Shown here: positions 16,049 through 23,754 of the stretch, piece by piece | Layout: each line of letters begins with the position of its first letter | Numbering within the stretch: the stretch's first letter is position 1 | NCBI GenBank assembly: GCA_035541015.1 | Contig: DATLFM010000112.1 | Span: 1 to 43,450 of the forward strand | Origin: Candidatus Thermoplasmatota archaeon | GTDB taxonomy: Archaea > Thermoplasmatota > SW-10-69-26 > JACQPN01 > JAIVGT01 | Length of the DNA: 43,450 bases | Reading direction: 5' to 3' | The notes under the pieces: generated by a model | What the model saw: the letters and a program-made list of their open reading frames with translations, nothing else | Databases searched by the model: none | What the model was told of the DNA's origin: nothing | Translations under genes and position numbers: made by a program

Positions 16049-17146
16049 TTGCAGTTCGCGCGCGGCCCCACCTACGCGGTGCAGATCGCAAGCCATCTTG
16101 GCCTCTCGGCCGTGGGCCTGTTCGTCCCGCTGCACGCCAAGACCCTTGGCGCCTCGGACGTGGAAGTGGGTTTCATCGTGGCCGCCTACGGCGCCGCCGT
16201 GTTCTTCGCGGGGTGGCTCTCCGGCCGCGCGGCCGACCGGCTGGGCGCCAAGCGCCTGGTCCTGCGGGCGGGCCTCTTGGTGGCGGGCCTCACCTCGCTT
16301 CTCGTCGCGGTCGCGACGGATCCGGTGTCGCTCGGTCTTGCCCGCGTCGCTTTTGGCATCGGGTCCGGCGCCTTTCCGGCCGCCTTGATCGCGTACGCGT
16401 ACGATCAAACGCGCCGCCCGGGCCGTTTCGCCGCCTGGGGGAGCCTCGGCTTTGCGCTTGGCAACGTCGTCGCCGGGCTCCTTGGCGATCCGCGCGAGGT
16501 GTTCGTGGCCGGAGGGGCGCTCCTGCTGGCCGCGCTTGCCGTCTCGTTCCTCCTGCCGCCACGCCCCGAAGTCCGCGTCCAGGTGCCGTTGTTCCCGCGC
16601 GAGGTCATCGCCCGCAACCTTCCCGCGTACACGGCCATGACCATCCGGCACACCGGCGCGGCGGCCGTGTGGGCCGTCTTCCCGATCCACCTTGCCCTTC
16701 TCGGCGCGACCCACCTCGAGATCGGGCTCCTGTACGCGGCGAACGGAATCTTTCAGTTCACCTTCATGCACGTCTCCGACCGCTTCGCGAGCGTCCCCAT
16801 GGTCGTGGGCGGGCTTGCGACCTCCGCCCTCACCTTCCTCCTCCTTGCTGCGGCGGCGGACCTTCCGGCGCTCTTTGCGATCCAGGTCGTCCTGGGCCTG
16901 TCGTGGGCGCTTTTGTACGTGGGCACGCTCAAGTACGTGATGGAGCGAAACGTCGAGCGCGCCACCTCGACGGGCCTCCTGCAGAGCGCCCAGTCCATGA
17001 GCAACGTGCTGGGCCCCCTCATGGGAGGCGTCGTCGCGCAGGCGGCCGGCTACACGGCGACCATGTGGGTGGCGCTTGCCATGAGCCTCGTCGCGATCCC
17101 GATCTTCGTCTGGGAGAGACGCGTGCTTGCGCGCGCGAATCAGTAG
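16049..17146 (+). CDS. Major facilitator superfamily transporter
   Basis: The product is 365 residues, about 11-12 hydrophobic helices. The loop between helices 2 and 3 carries the MFS signature GRAADRLGAKRLVLRAG. TTG 16049 is the best available start, because no ATG occurs between the previous stop and the first helix. Family members move small solutes or drugs using ion gradients; the substrate cannot be told. It ends in a 7-bp convergent overlap with the ketopantoate reductase-like gene. Confidence 0.8.
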   Translation: MQFARGPTYAVQIASHLGLSAVGLFVPLHAKTLGASDVEVGFIVAAYGAAVFFAGWLSGRAADRLGAKRLVLRAGLLVAGLTSLLVAVATDPVSLGLARVAFGIGSGAFPAALIAYAYDQTRRPGRFAAWGSLGFALGNVVAGLLGDPREVFVAGGALLLAALAVSFLLPPRPEVRVQVPLFPREVIARNLPAYTAMTIRHTGAAAVWAVFPIHLALLGATHLEIGLLYAANGIFQFTFMHVSDRFASVPMVVGGLATSALTFLLLAAAADLPALFAIQVVLGLSWALLYVGTLKYVMERNVERATSTGLLQSAQSMSNVLGPLMGGVVAQAAGYTATMWVALAMSLVAIPIFVWERRVLARANQ

Positions 17147-18048
17147 CGCGTCGTGCGCTCGATGCCGTGCACGAGCGCAAGCAGCGTCGCGTTGACGGGC
17201 GTCGGGACGCTGTGCTGGGCGCCAAGGGCGACGATGCGCCCGTTGATGGCGTCGATCTCCGTCCGCCGGCCCCGCTCGAGATCCTGGAGCATGCTGCACT
17301 TGTTGGCCGCAGTCCGTTCGGCCGTGATCCGCGCACGCTCCAGGAGATCGTCCTCCGGCAGCGGGGCGCGCGCCGCCGTGGCCACGGCGATCGCCTCGCG
17401 GCAGGCCGCCTCCATCGCTCCTTGGAGCTCCGGATCGGAAAGGAGTGCGCCGTTGGGAAGTCCCGCGATGGCGGCGACCGGGTTGATCCCGGCGTTCACG
17501 ATGGCCTTGGCCCACAGCTCAGCGTCGATGGAGTCCACGGGCTCGGTTGCAAGCCCGCACGCGGAGAGCTCGTCGGCCAAGCGCGCGACCTCGTCGCGCG
17601 GCGCGCCGCGCGATCCCAGGCGCGTGTAGCCCGCGCCCGCGTGCTCGACGTGCCCGGGCGCCACGAACGTGACGCCATGCGTGGTCACGGCCGCAAGCGC
17701 CCGCGAGGGGCCCACGGCCTCCTCCACGAGGTCGAGGTTCGAAAGTCCGTTCTGCATCGAGAGCACGAAGGGGCGCGAGACGAGAAGGGGCGAGGCCTCC
17801 GCAAGCGCGCGCTCGGTGTCGTACGCTTTCGTCGTGAGGAGGACAAGATCGGCGGGCGGCGCCTGCGCCACGGAGATGACCGCGTTCGGCTTTGAACGAA
17901 GATCGGTTCCACCCGTGACCCGAAGCCCGGCGGCGGCGACGGCTTCCGCGTGCGCCCGCCGGGCCACGAGCGTCACCTCGTGACGCCGGGAAAGGAGCGC
18001 GCCCACGAAGCTTCCGACCGCTCCGGCGCCCAGGACGACGACCCTCAC
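17140..18048 (-). CDS. Ketopantoate reductase (2-dehydropantoate 2-reductase) family protein
   Basis: The product is 302 residues starting at GTG 18048, which overlaps the stop of the upstream ThiI-like gene as GTGA and follows GGAGGT. The N-terminus has the dinucleotide motif VLGAGAVGSFVGALL. Downstream are LLTTKAYDTERAL, SMQNGLSNLD and the catalytic-region segment ELWAKAIVNAGINPVAAIAG with its Lys and Asn. The family reduces ketopantoate to pantoate with NADPH for CoA synthesis. Archaeal versions also feed CoA, but paralogues with other 2-keto acids occur. Cytoplasmic. Confidence 0.85.
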   Translation of the reverse strand: MRVVVLGAGAVGSFVGALLSRRHEVTLVARRAHAEAVAAAGLRVTGGTDLRSKPNAVISVAQAPPADLVLLTTKAYDTERALAEASPLLVSRPFVLSMQNGLSNLDLVEEAVGPSRALAAVTTHGVTFVAPGHVEHAGAGYTRLGSRGAPRDEVARLADELSACGLATEPVDSIDAELWAKAIVNAGINPVAAIAGLPNGALLSDPELQGAMEAACREAIAVATAARAPLPEDDLLERARITAERTAANKCSMLQDLERGRRTEIDAINGRIVALGAQHSVPTPVNATLLALVHGIERTTRY

Positions 18049-18950
18049 GCGAGGACCTCCCGCGCGACCGCATACGGCGGCAACTGCCCGCGGACCACGG
18101 CCGACAGCCGGGCCACGTCGCTGTCGCGGAGCGCCACGAGCGGCGCAAGGAACGGCGGATCGCCGGCCGGAAGCGCGACCGCCTGCTCCAGCGAGGCGCC
18201 GACGAACACGGCGCTTGCGCCATGGCGCGAGGCGATGGAACGCCACTCGAGCGGATCGTCTCCCGCGGCCGGCAGAACGCGAAGAGGCGGATGCCACGCT
18301 CGCAGGGCCGCGATCGAGTCGTCGCCGCCCGGCGGCACCGGCAGGGCGAGCACGTCGCAACCGCGCCGCAACGCCATCCACGCGGCGCAGGCGCCGCGAA
18401 GGTCCCCCACGGCCGCCGCCGCAACGCCTTCCACGCCAGCCGGCAGGCCGCCGGGTCCCGGCTCCACGGATTCGTAGTAGTACGCGCGCTCGTCCCGGAT
18501 CTCGAAGAAGAACTCGCGCTCGGGCGCCGAGAGGTCCACGCGGGCGGCCGGAACGCGCGCCAGCACGGCCGCGCCGATCTCGCCGGCCACCTGCGCGCTC
18601 GTGAAGGCGTGCTCCCCCGTGCGCCGCGCGCGGATCGCAAACCGCGTTCCCGCGCCAAGGAGCGCGCCCGCGCGCAAGGCCGCGTGCTCCTTCAGCGCCG
18701 ACGGGTCGGCGGGAAGCTCCGTGACGCGGCTCCAGGAGACGAGGCCAAAAAGATGCGAGAGCGCGTCGGAGGCGGCCGCATCGTCGTCGCACCGCAGCCG
18801 CAGGCGCCCCCATTCGCGCTCGATGCCGCCCTTCGCGCCGCGGGCCGACAGGAGCGCAAGGAGGTTGTCGCCGAGCTTGCGCTCGAAGCGCGATCGGACG
18901 ATCGCGCTTTTCACGCCGATCTCGCCGTACCGCAGGAGGTAGACGGGCAA
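18045..18950 (-). CDS. ThiI-like THUMP protein with degenerate PP-loop
   Basis: The product is about 301 residues from TTG 18950, 7 bp after the MFS stop and preceded by GAGGCG. The start LPVYLLRYGEIGVKS matches the N-terminal ferredoxin-like domain of ThiI. A THUMP domain follows (RFAIRARRTGEHAFTSAQVAGEIG, then VDLSAPEREFFFEIRDERAYYY). ThiI normally next has SGGxDSPVAA, the ATP pyrophosphatase loop for 4-thiouridine formation in tRNA. Here the aligned place reads AVGDLRGACAAWMALRRGC, so the loop residues are gone while the flanking helix is kept. It probably binds tRNA but should not adenylate it. It is translationally coupled to the ketopantoate reductase gene. Confidence 0.75.
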   Translation of the reverse strand: MPVYLLRYGEIGVKSAIVRSRFERKLGDNLLALLSARGAKGGIEREWGRLRLRCDDDAAASDALSHLFGLVSWSRVTELPADPSALKEHAALRAGALLGAGTRFAIRARRTGEHAFTSAQVAGEIGAAVLARVPAARVDLSAPEREFFFEIRDERAYYYESVEPGPGGLPAGVEGVAAAAVGDLRGACAAWMALRRGCDVLALPVPPGGDDSIAALRAWHPPLRVLPAAGDDPLEWRSIASRHGASAVFVGASLEQAVALPAGDPPFLAPLVALRDSDVARLSAVVRGQLPPYAVAREVLA

Positions 18951-18957
18951 CGGCGCC

Positions 18958-20139
18958 TCATGCGGGAACGCCGGATATACCTTTTTGGGCCTCGCGCCGC
19001 GCCCACGCCAATACGACGGCGGAAGCAAGCGCCACCGCCGCCGCAAGCGCGAAGGCGACCGGCGCGCCAAGGAGCTGCCACACGGCGCCAAGCGCGGTTC
19101 CCGCCGGAAGGGCGGCAAAGGCGAGGACCGCGCTGTGGGCGCCAAGCGCCGTCCCGCGCAAGCCGGCGGGCGAAAGCTCGCTCACGGCCGCCCGCGCGAC
19201 CCCGTCGGAAAGTCCCAGGAAAAGCCCCGCGGCCGCGAACCAGACGGGAAGCGTCTCGCGCGTGGCAAGCGCAAAGCCCGAGGCGACGACCGCAAAGACG
19301 AGGAAAGACGCGAGAAGGACCGTCAACCGTCCGACGCGGTCGGCCAACCGCCCAGCCGGAATCGCGGTGGCGGCAAAGACGATGTTCAGGAGCACGTAGA
19401 GCGCGAGAGCCTCCGCCAATCCGGCGCCCAACTCGTGCGCGCGCACGAGGAGGAAGGCGTCGCTCACCCGGGCGACCGCAAAGAGACCCGACGCGGCAAG
19501 CACGAGCCTGAGCGGGCGCGGAAGCGCGGCAAGCGCGCCGCGGAGACGAAGCGGAGCGCGCGGCGTGCCGGGAACCTCCCGCACGAGCGTCGCCACGAGC
19601 ACGGCGGCCAACGCCGGCACGGCGGCCAACACGAAAACCGACTGGAACGGCGTCTGGCCGGCCGCGAGCACCACGACGGCCAACGCCGCCGCGGACCCGC
19701 CCACGGCGCCCAACGTGTCCATCGCGCGGTGGAAGCCGAAGGTCGCTCCGTACCGCCGCGCGTCGGAGGAGTCGGCCAACAGCGCGTCCCGAGGCGCGGT
19801 GCGCACGCCCTTGCCAACGCGGTCGAGGAACCGCGCGGCAACGACGTGCGGCCAGACCGAGGCAAGAGCGTACAGCGGCTTGGCAAGACCGGAGGCGGCG
19901 TAACCGGCCACGACAAACGGCTTGCGCCGACCGGTCCGGTCGCTCGCGTGCCCGCCGCCCAGCCGAAGCGCGGCCGAAACGGTCTCGGCGAGACCCTCCA
20001 TGAAGCCGACCGCGACGACGGGCGCGCCAAGGGGCCCCACGAGAAAGAGCGGCAGGAGCGGGAAGACCATCTCGCTTGCGAGATCCTGGAGCGCGCTCAC
20101 GGCTGCGAGGATGCGGACGTTGCGGGGGCGAGACGGCAA
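18958..20139 (-). CDS. Major facilitator superfamily transporter
   Basis: The product is 393 residues with about 12 hydrophobic helices. It carries the MFS loop GGGHASDRTGRRKPFVVAG between helices 2 and 3 and a second copy, AGRLADRVGRLTVLLAS, in the C-terminal half. The segment RFLDRVGKGVRTAPRDALLAD is typical of a group of uncharacterised prokaryotic MFS permeases. TTG 20139 is the most upstream plausible start. It is first of a three-gene run with the ThiI-like and ketopantoate reductase-like genes; why they are together is unclear. Confidence 0.85.
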   Translation of the reverse strand: MPSRPRNVRILAAVSALQDLASEMVFPLLPLFLVGPLGAPVVAVGFMEGLAETVSAALRLGGGHASDRTGRRKPFVVAGYAASGLAKPLYALASVWPHVVAARFLDRVGKGVRTAPRDALLADSSDARRYGATFGFHRAMDTLGAVGGSAAALAVVVLAAGQTPFQSVFVLAAVPALAAVLVATLVREVPGTPRAPLRLRGALAALPRPLRLVLAASGLFAVARVSDAFLLVRAHELGAGLAEALALYVLLNIVFAATAIPAGRLADRVGRLTVLLASFLVFAVVASGFALATRETLPVWFAAAGLFLGLSDGVARAAVSELSPAGLRGTALGAHSAVLAFAALPAGTALGAVWQLLGAPVAFALAAAVALASAVVLAWARREAQKGISGVPA

Positions 20140-20193
20140 CGCAGGCCCGAATCGAATGCGAGCGCAAGAAGCAAGCGGTCGTACCGGTCGAGC

Positions 20194-20715
20194 CTAGCTG
20201 CCCGACGCGTCGGTCGAGGACGGCAGCCACTCGAGCAGGACCCGGATCAAGCCTCCTTCCTCGCCCGACAAGGGCGAGAACGTGAAGGTCCACTCTCGCG
20301 CGCTGCCCATGTCCTCGCGGAGATTCCAGGTGAACTCCTGCGGGCCGCCGCGGCCAAAGCCGTATCCGCCCAGGCTCCAGCCGCCTTGGTCGAGCATGTG
20401 CTCGGCCTGCGGCGCCACGTCCGAAAGTCCCGTCGCGCGAGCGCCGTAGCCTCCGGCCAGCTGCGAGCCCAGCGTCATGCGGTAGCCGCGGGCGCCCTCC
20501 GGTGCCACGAACCGCAGCGCCGCGCAGGGCGAGTAGGCCTTGCAGTGGAACTCGAACGTCTCGCCGACGGGCGCCGTTTGAACGCCCGACCGCTCGGCGG
20601 CCCACTGTTGGAACCAGGGATCGTCTTGCAACGACGGCGCGTCCGCCGGCGTTTCGACGAGCACGGGAAGGCCTGACACGCCGGCCGCCAGGACTAAGAC
20701 TGCCACGCGAAGCAT
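20194..20715 (-). CDS. Secreted protein of unknown function
   Basis: The product is 173 residues from ATG 20715. Residues 1-15 or so are a short signal peptide (LRVAVLVLAAGVSG). The mature part has two Cys close together (FHCKAYSPCAALRF), Gly-rich turns and a strand-rich C-terminal half (REWTFTFSPLSGEEGGLIRVLLEWL). A beta-sandwich is likely, but I recognise no family. An A-rich patch about 28 bp upstream (minus strand) could be its TATA site. Confidence 0.6.
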   Translation of the reverse strand: MLRVAVLVLAAGVSGLPVLVETPADAPSLQDDPWFQQWAAERSGVQTAPVGETFEFHCKAYSPCAALRFVAPEGARGYRMTLGSQLAGGYGARATGLSDVAPQAEHMLDQGGWSLGGYGFGRGGPQEFTWNLREDMGSAREWTFTFSPLSGEEGGLIRVLLEWLPSSTDASGS

Positions 20716-20828
20716 GACGAAGCTACGGCGCCCTCGCCCGTTTGAACTTTTTCACCGCGGATGGCGATTTCCGAACGGAAGCGGCCAGACGGCGGGCTTC
20801 CGGGCGCTCAGGCCGGACGTCGGCAGAT

Positions 20829-20854
20829 GTATACGTATGTATACATGTGTATAC
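20829..20854. repeat. Three GTATAC palindromes with exact 10-bp spacing
   Basis: GTATAC begins at 20829, 20839 and 20849, with 4-bp spacers GTAT and ATGT. Each copy is self-complementary, and all three would face the same side of the helix. It lies about 115 bp upstream of the secreted-protein gene at 20194-20715. Confidence 0.7.
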
Positions 20855-21020
20855 GTCGTGCTTCGCTGCCGCTGGCTCTCCAGCACTCGCGCAGGTGCCC
20901 CGATGGGCCTGCCGCCGCGCCGACCCGCGCTCGGCTACCGATGAGTTCGCTCGCTTGCGCCTGCGGCGCAAGCGTCGCTCCTCATCCTCGCGCACTGTTG
21001 GCTGCCGCTGGCAGCCAAGA

Positions 21021-21038
21021 AGTGCGCGGATCAGGATT
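21021..21038 (-). repeat. 18-bp copy of the tRNA-Leu 3' end
   Basis: The plus-strand AGTGCGCGGATCAGGATT is identical to 21163-21180, which is the 3' part of tRNA-Leu plus two downstream bases. The offset is 142 bp. It looks like an attachment-site remnant or a duplicated tRNA tail. Confidence 0.7.
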
Positions 21039-21134
21039 CTCCGTGGAACCTCGCTTCGCTCGGTTCCACGTCGCCGTCGGCCGCGCCCCGCGCGGCCTCC
21101 GGTGAACCTCCGGTCAATATCCTGACCGCAACAT

Positions 21135-21159
21135 GGGCCGTCGGCTGCGCCGACGGCCC
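21135..21159 (-). terminator. Perfect 10-bp hairpin just downstream of tRNA-Leu
   Basis: Arms GGGCCGTCGG and CCGACGGCCC with a 5-nt loop, starting 5 bp past the tRNA 3' end. It may end or protect the tRNA transcript. No T-tract follows. Confidence 0.4.
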
Positions 21160-21164
21160 CATAG

Positions 21165-21249
21165 TGCGCGGATCAGGATTTGAACCTGAGAACTCCTTCG
21201 AGACTAGACCCTCAATCTAGCGCCTTAGACCAAGCTTGGCTATCCGCGC
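21165..21249 (-). tRNA. tRNA-Leu(GAG)
   Basis: An 85-nt class II tRNA. Acceptor arms GCGCGGA and TCCGCGC pair fully, with discriminator A. The anticodon stem is CTAGA/TCTAG around the loop TTGAGGG, giving anticodon GAG. A long variable arm (TCTCGAAGGAGTT region) is as expected for Leu. The T-arm is TCAGG-TTCAAAT-CCTGA. CCA is not encoded and there is no intron. Reads CUC/CUU codons. Confidence 0.95.
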
Positions 21250-21283
21250 GATTGGGCGCTTGGCGTGGGCGGTAAGCCATTCA

Positions 21284-21296
21284 GGTATAAAAAGGG
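21284..21296 (-). promoter_or_regulatory. TATA box of tRNA-Leu
   Basis: On the minus strand this is CCCTTTTTATACC, one of the clearest archaeal TATA/BRE-like sites in the window, centred about 40 bp before the mature tRNA 5' end. A short leader is therefore expected. Confidence 0.65.
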
Positions 21297-21305
21297 ACAC
21301 GACGG

Positions 21306-21836
21306 CTAGGACGGGCGCGGGAAAAACGGCGGAAGCCACAGCGCCACGGCCATGAGCACGATCGTGGCAAGCGTGACGACGGGCAGGAACGGATAGTACT
21401 GCCCCTTGCGAAGCAGCCGGCCCAGCGGGTAGCTCAGCGCCTTGGCGAACAGGAAGAACAGGACGACGAGGAAGGCGGAGAGCAGGCTTGCCGCGGCGGC
21501 AAGCGCGGCGACGTCGGCCCGCGCAAGGGCGAAGACGCCGCCCACGCGCTCCCACGAAAGGACGGAGAGGAGGGCCACGAGAGCCCACTTGGCAAGAAGC
21601 GGCGCGCCAAGCGCAAAGCCTGCGGCGGCCGCGTCGAGGACGAGCATGACAAGCGCAAAGACGATCCAGAACTCCATGAACTCGCGCTGCGCGGAAAGGT
21701 GCCGGATGTCCGAGAGGCTTGCGACGGCGAAGCTTCCAAGCAGGAAGAACAGGCCGTAGGTCTGCCACTCGCTCAACGAGACGACAAGGTAGGGCGCGAG
21801 ATCGGCAAGCTCGGCCAAGGCCACGGGCGCGCACAT
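21306..21836 (-). CDS. Integral membrane protein of unknown function
   Basis: The product is 176 residues from ATG 21836, with about five hydrophobic helices (YGLFFLLGSFAVASLSD, EFWIVFALVMLVLDAAAAG, AKWALVALLSVLSW, ASLLSAFLVVLFFLFA, VVTLATIVLMAVALWLPPF). The loop SLSDIRHLSAQREFMEFW after helix 1 is charged and slightly recalls the Asp-bearing loops of prepilin-peptidase-like proteins. The evidence is too weak to name it so. It is read towards tRNA-Leu on the same strand. Confidence 0.6.
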   Translation of the reverse strand: MCAPVALAELADLAPYLVVSLSEWQTYGLFFLLGSFAVASLSDIRHLSAQREFMEFWIVFALVMLVLDAAAAGFALGAPLLAKWALVALLSVLSWERVGGVFALARADVAALAAAASLLSAFLVVLFFLFAKALSYPLGRLLRKGQYYPFLPVVTLATIVLMAVALWLPPFFPRPS

Positions 21837-21870
21837 GCGCGGCGAGGCTTCACCTTGTCGAAACGAGTCG

Positions 21871-22296
21871 CTACCGCGGGGCGGTGACGGCGGCCTCCCA
21901 CGCGACGGGCGCGGCCTCGCGGATCGTGCCGGCCACCGAGCAGTACTTGTCCACTGAGAGCCGGACGGCCTCCTCGAAGGCCGCCGACGGCACGTCGCCT
22001 TCCACCTCGAACCGGAGCTTGAGGGAGGTGAACGAGCGGGGGTAGGGCTTCTCTCGCCGCTCGCCCGTGCAGGTCACGCGCAAGTTCCGGAAGGAGAGGC
22101 GCTTCTTGCGAAGGACGATGCCGACGTCCACGAGCGCGCAGGCTCCAAGCGATGCGAGGAGGTGCTCAAGCGGGCTTGCGCCGTGGCGGCCCTCGGGCGG
22201 GTTGTCGAAGGTCATGACGGCTCCCGAGGGCGCCACGCATTCCATCGCGTCGCGCTCGGGGTCGAGGTTCCGGACGACAAGCTCCATCGTTGCCAC
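21871..22296 (-). CDS. OsmC/Ohr family thiol peroxidase-like protein
   Basis: The product is 141 residues from GTG 22296, preceded by GAGG overlapping the previous stop; ATG 22287 is an alternative. It has the family plan with two conserved Cys in helices: HLLASLGACALVDVG and RLSVDKYCSVAGTI. OsmC/Ohr proteins reduce organic hydroperoxides. It starts 9 bp after the Ubl-E1-rhodanese gene, so the JAMM, Ubl-E1-rhodanese and OsmC genes form one operon. A link to sulphur or thiol chemistry fits both neighbours. Confidence 0.85.
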   Translation of the reverse strand: MATMELVVRNLDPERDAMECVAPSGAVMTFDNPPEGRHGASPLEHLLASLGACALVDVGIVLRKKRLSFRNLRVTCTGERREKPYPRSFTSLKLRFEVEGDVPSAAFEEAVRLSVDKYCSVAGTIREAAPVAWEAAVTAPR

Positions 22297-22305
22297 GCTC
22301 GCGCC

Positions 22306-23754
22306 TCAGTACATGGGCATTTCAGGGTCAACTTCCTGGCCCCATGCCGCGATTCCGCCATGAAGATTCCGCACCTTCCTGAAGCCAAGGTCGAGCAGGA
22401 ACTTCGTCGCGTTCATGCTGCGCATGCCCGTGTGGCAGTACACGACGATCTCGTCGGCTGTGGAAAGCTCGTTCACGCGCTCCGGGAAGACGGGAAGCGG
22501 GATGAGCGTCGCGCCCTCGATGCGGTTGATCTCCCACTCGTTCGGGTTGCGGACGTCCACGAGCCGGATCTTCTCGCCCGCCGAAAGGCGCGCGGCAAGC
22601 TCCGTGGCCGTGACCGAGGGGACGCGCCCCTGGGGCGCCTGCGGCTCCTGTCCGCGCAGGCCGCAGAACTCCTCGTAGTCGATGAGCGCGCGGATCTCGC
22701 GCGTTCCGCACGCGGGGCACTTCGCGTTCTTGCGAAGGGTGAGCTGCGTGAAGGTCATGCCAAGCGCGTCGTAGAGGATCAGGCGCCCGACGAGCGAGTC
22801 GCCCTTGCCCAAGAGGAGCTTCAAGGCTTCCGTGGCCTGGATGGCGCCCACGACGCCCGGGAGGACGCCGAGCACGCCGCCCTCCGCGCAGCTTGGAACG
22901 AGCCCGGGCGGCGGCGGTTGCGGGTACAGGCACCGGTAGCAGGGGCCCTTCTCCGCCCAGAAGACCGACGCTTGCCCCTCGAACTGGAAAATGGAGCCGT
23001 ACACATTGGGCTTGCCCAGGAGAACGCACGCGTCGTTCGTGAGGTAGCGGGTGGGGAAGTTGTCCGTTCCGTCCACGATCACGTCGTAGTCGGCGAAGAC
23101 GCGAAGCGCGTTCCCGCTCGTGAGCCTCTCTTCGTGCGCGACGACCTCGATTCCGGGATTCAACGAAAGGAGCCGCTCCTTGGCCGCCTGCACCTTGCTC
23201 TTGCCGACGTGGTCGGCCGAGAACAGGATCTGCCGCTGGAGGTTCGTCTCGTCGACGACGTCGAAGTCGACAAGGCCGATCGTTCCCACGCCTGCTGCGG
23301 CAAGGTAGAGCGCGACGGGGCTCCCGAGGCCGCCCGTGCCGATGACGAGCACGCGGCCCTCCTTGAGCTTGCGTTGGCCCTCGAGCCCCACGTCGGGCAG
23401 GATGAGGTGGCGCGAGTAGCGGCGGATCTCGTCGCGCGTGAGACCGTAGGGCGAAGCGACCGAACGTCCACCCCCCACCTGGCCGCCCGCCACCGCCGGC
23501 ACGATCACGAGCGTGTCCCCGCTCTTGACGGGCGTCGCGTCCTGCTGCAGGTGCCGCACGTCCTCGCCGTTCACGTACACGGCCACGAAGGGACGAAGCG
23601 CGCCCGATTCGTCGAAGAGATGCTTGCGAAGCTCGCCGTGGTCGGCGGCAAGCGCGCGCAGCGCCTCGCCCACGTTGGCGGCCGAGACGGTCACGCTCGC
23701 CTGCCCCTTGGCGTAGGCGCGAAGCGGCGTGGGGATGCGGACGGTGACAGTCAC
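22306..23754 (-). CDS. Ubiquitin-like (MoaD/ThiS) - E1/ThiF - rhodanese triple fusion
   Basis: The product is 482 residues from GTG 23754. Residues 1-91 are a beta-grasp MoaD/ThiS-like domain ending IVPAVAGG, so a diglycine lies inside the chain, followed by a Gly-rich linker. Residues about 100-350 are an E1/MoeB domain: LVIGTGGLGSPVALYLAAAG, DFDVVDETNLQRQ, two zinc CxxC pairs (CYRC and CPAC) and PSCAEGGVLG with the Uba4-type Cys. Residues about 375-482 are a rhodanese with active-site C440 in VYCHTGMRS. E1 enzymes adenylate the carrier C-terminus, and rhodanese then loads sulphur for thiocofactors, tRNA thiolation or protein modification. It overlaps the JAMM gene by 4 bp. Having the carrier fused ahead of its own E1 is unusual. 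Confidence 0.9.
   Translation of the reverse strand: MTVTVRIPTPLRAYAKGQASVTVSAANVGEALRALAADHGELRKHLFDESGALRPFVAVYVNGEDVRHLQQDATPVKSGDTLVIVPAVAGGQVGGGRSVASPYGLTRDEIRRYSRHLILPDVGLEGQRKLKEGRVLVIGTGGLGSPVALYLAAAGVGTIGLVDFDVVDETNLQRQILFSADHVGKSKVQAAKERLLSLNPGIEVVAHEERLTSGNALRVFADYDVIVDGTDNFPTRYLTNDACVLLGKPNVYGSIFQFEGQASVFWAEKGPCYRCLYPQPPPPGLVPSCAEGGVLGVLPGVVGAIQATEALKLLLGKGDSLVGRLILYDALGMTFTQLTLRKNAKCPACGTREIRALIDYEEFCGLRGQEPQAPQGRVPSVTATELAARLSAGEKIRLVDVRNPNEWEINRIEGATLIPLPVFPERVNELSTADEIVVYCHTGMRSMNATKFLLDLGFRKVRNLHGGIAAWGQEVDPEMPMY

Larger units (their letters stand above)
20716..21162. other. Hairpin-rich non-coding region of about 450 bp
   Basis: No convincing gene on either strand. It holds the phased GTATAC element (20829-20854) and four strong perfect hairpins: 20952-20974 (10-bp arms), 20998-21018 (9-bp arms, extended by outer 7-bp GCGCACT/AGTGCGC), 21042-21070 (9-bp arms, CGTGGAACC) and 21135-21159 (10-bp arms). 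It also contains an extra copy of the 3' end of the neighbouring tRNA-Leu. This density of dyads is not seen elsewhere in the window. Confidence 0.65.

Noticed and set aside
20941-21164. Hairpins taken as a CRISPR array
   Set aside because: The dyads differ from each other and there are no regularly spaced identical repeats; only the 18-bp tRNA tail is repeated, and only twice.
21306-21836. Membrane protein as a prepilin peptidase
   Set aside because: Only one weakly similar Asp-containing loop is present; the second catalytic Asp motif of A24 peptidases is not visible.
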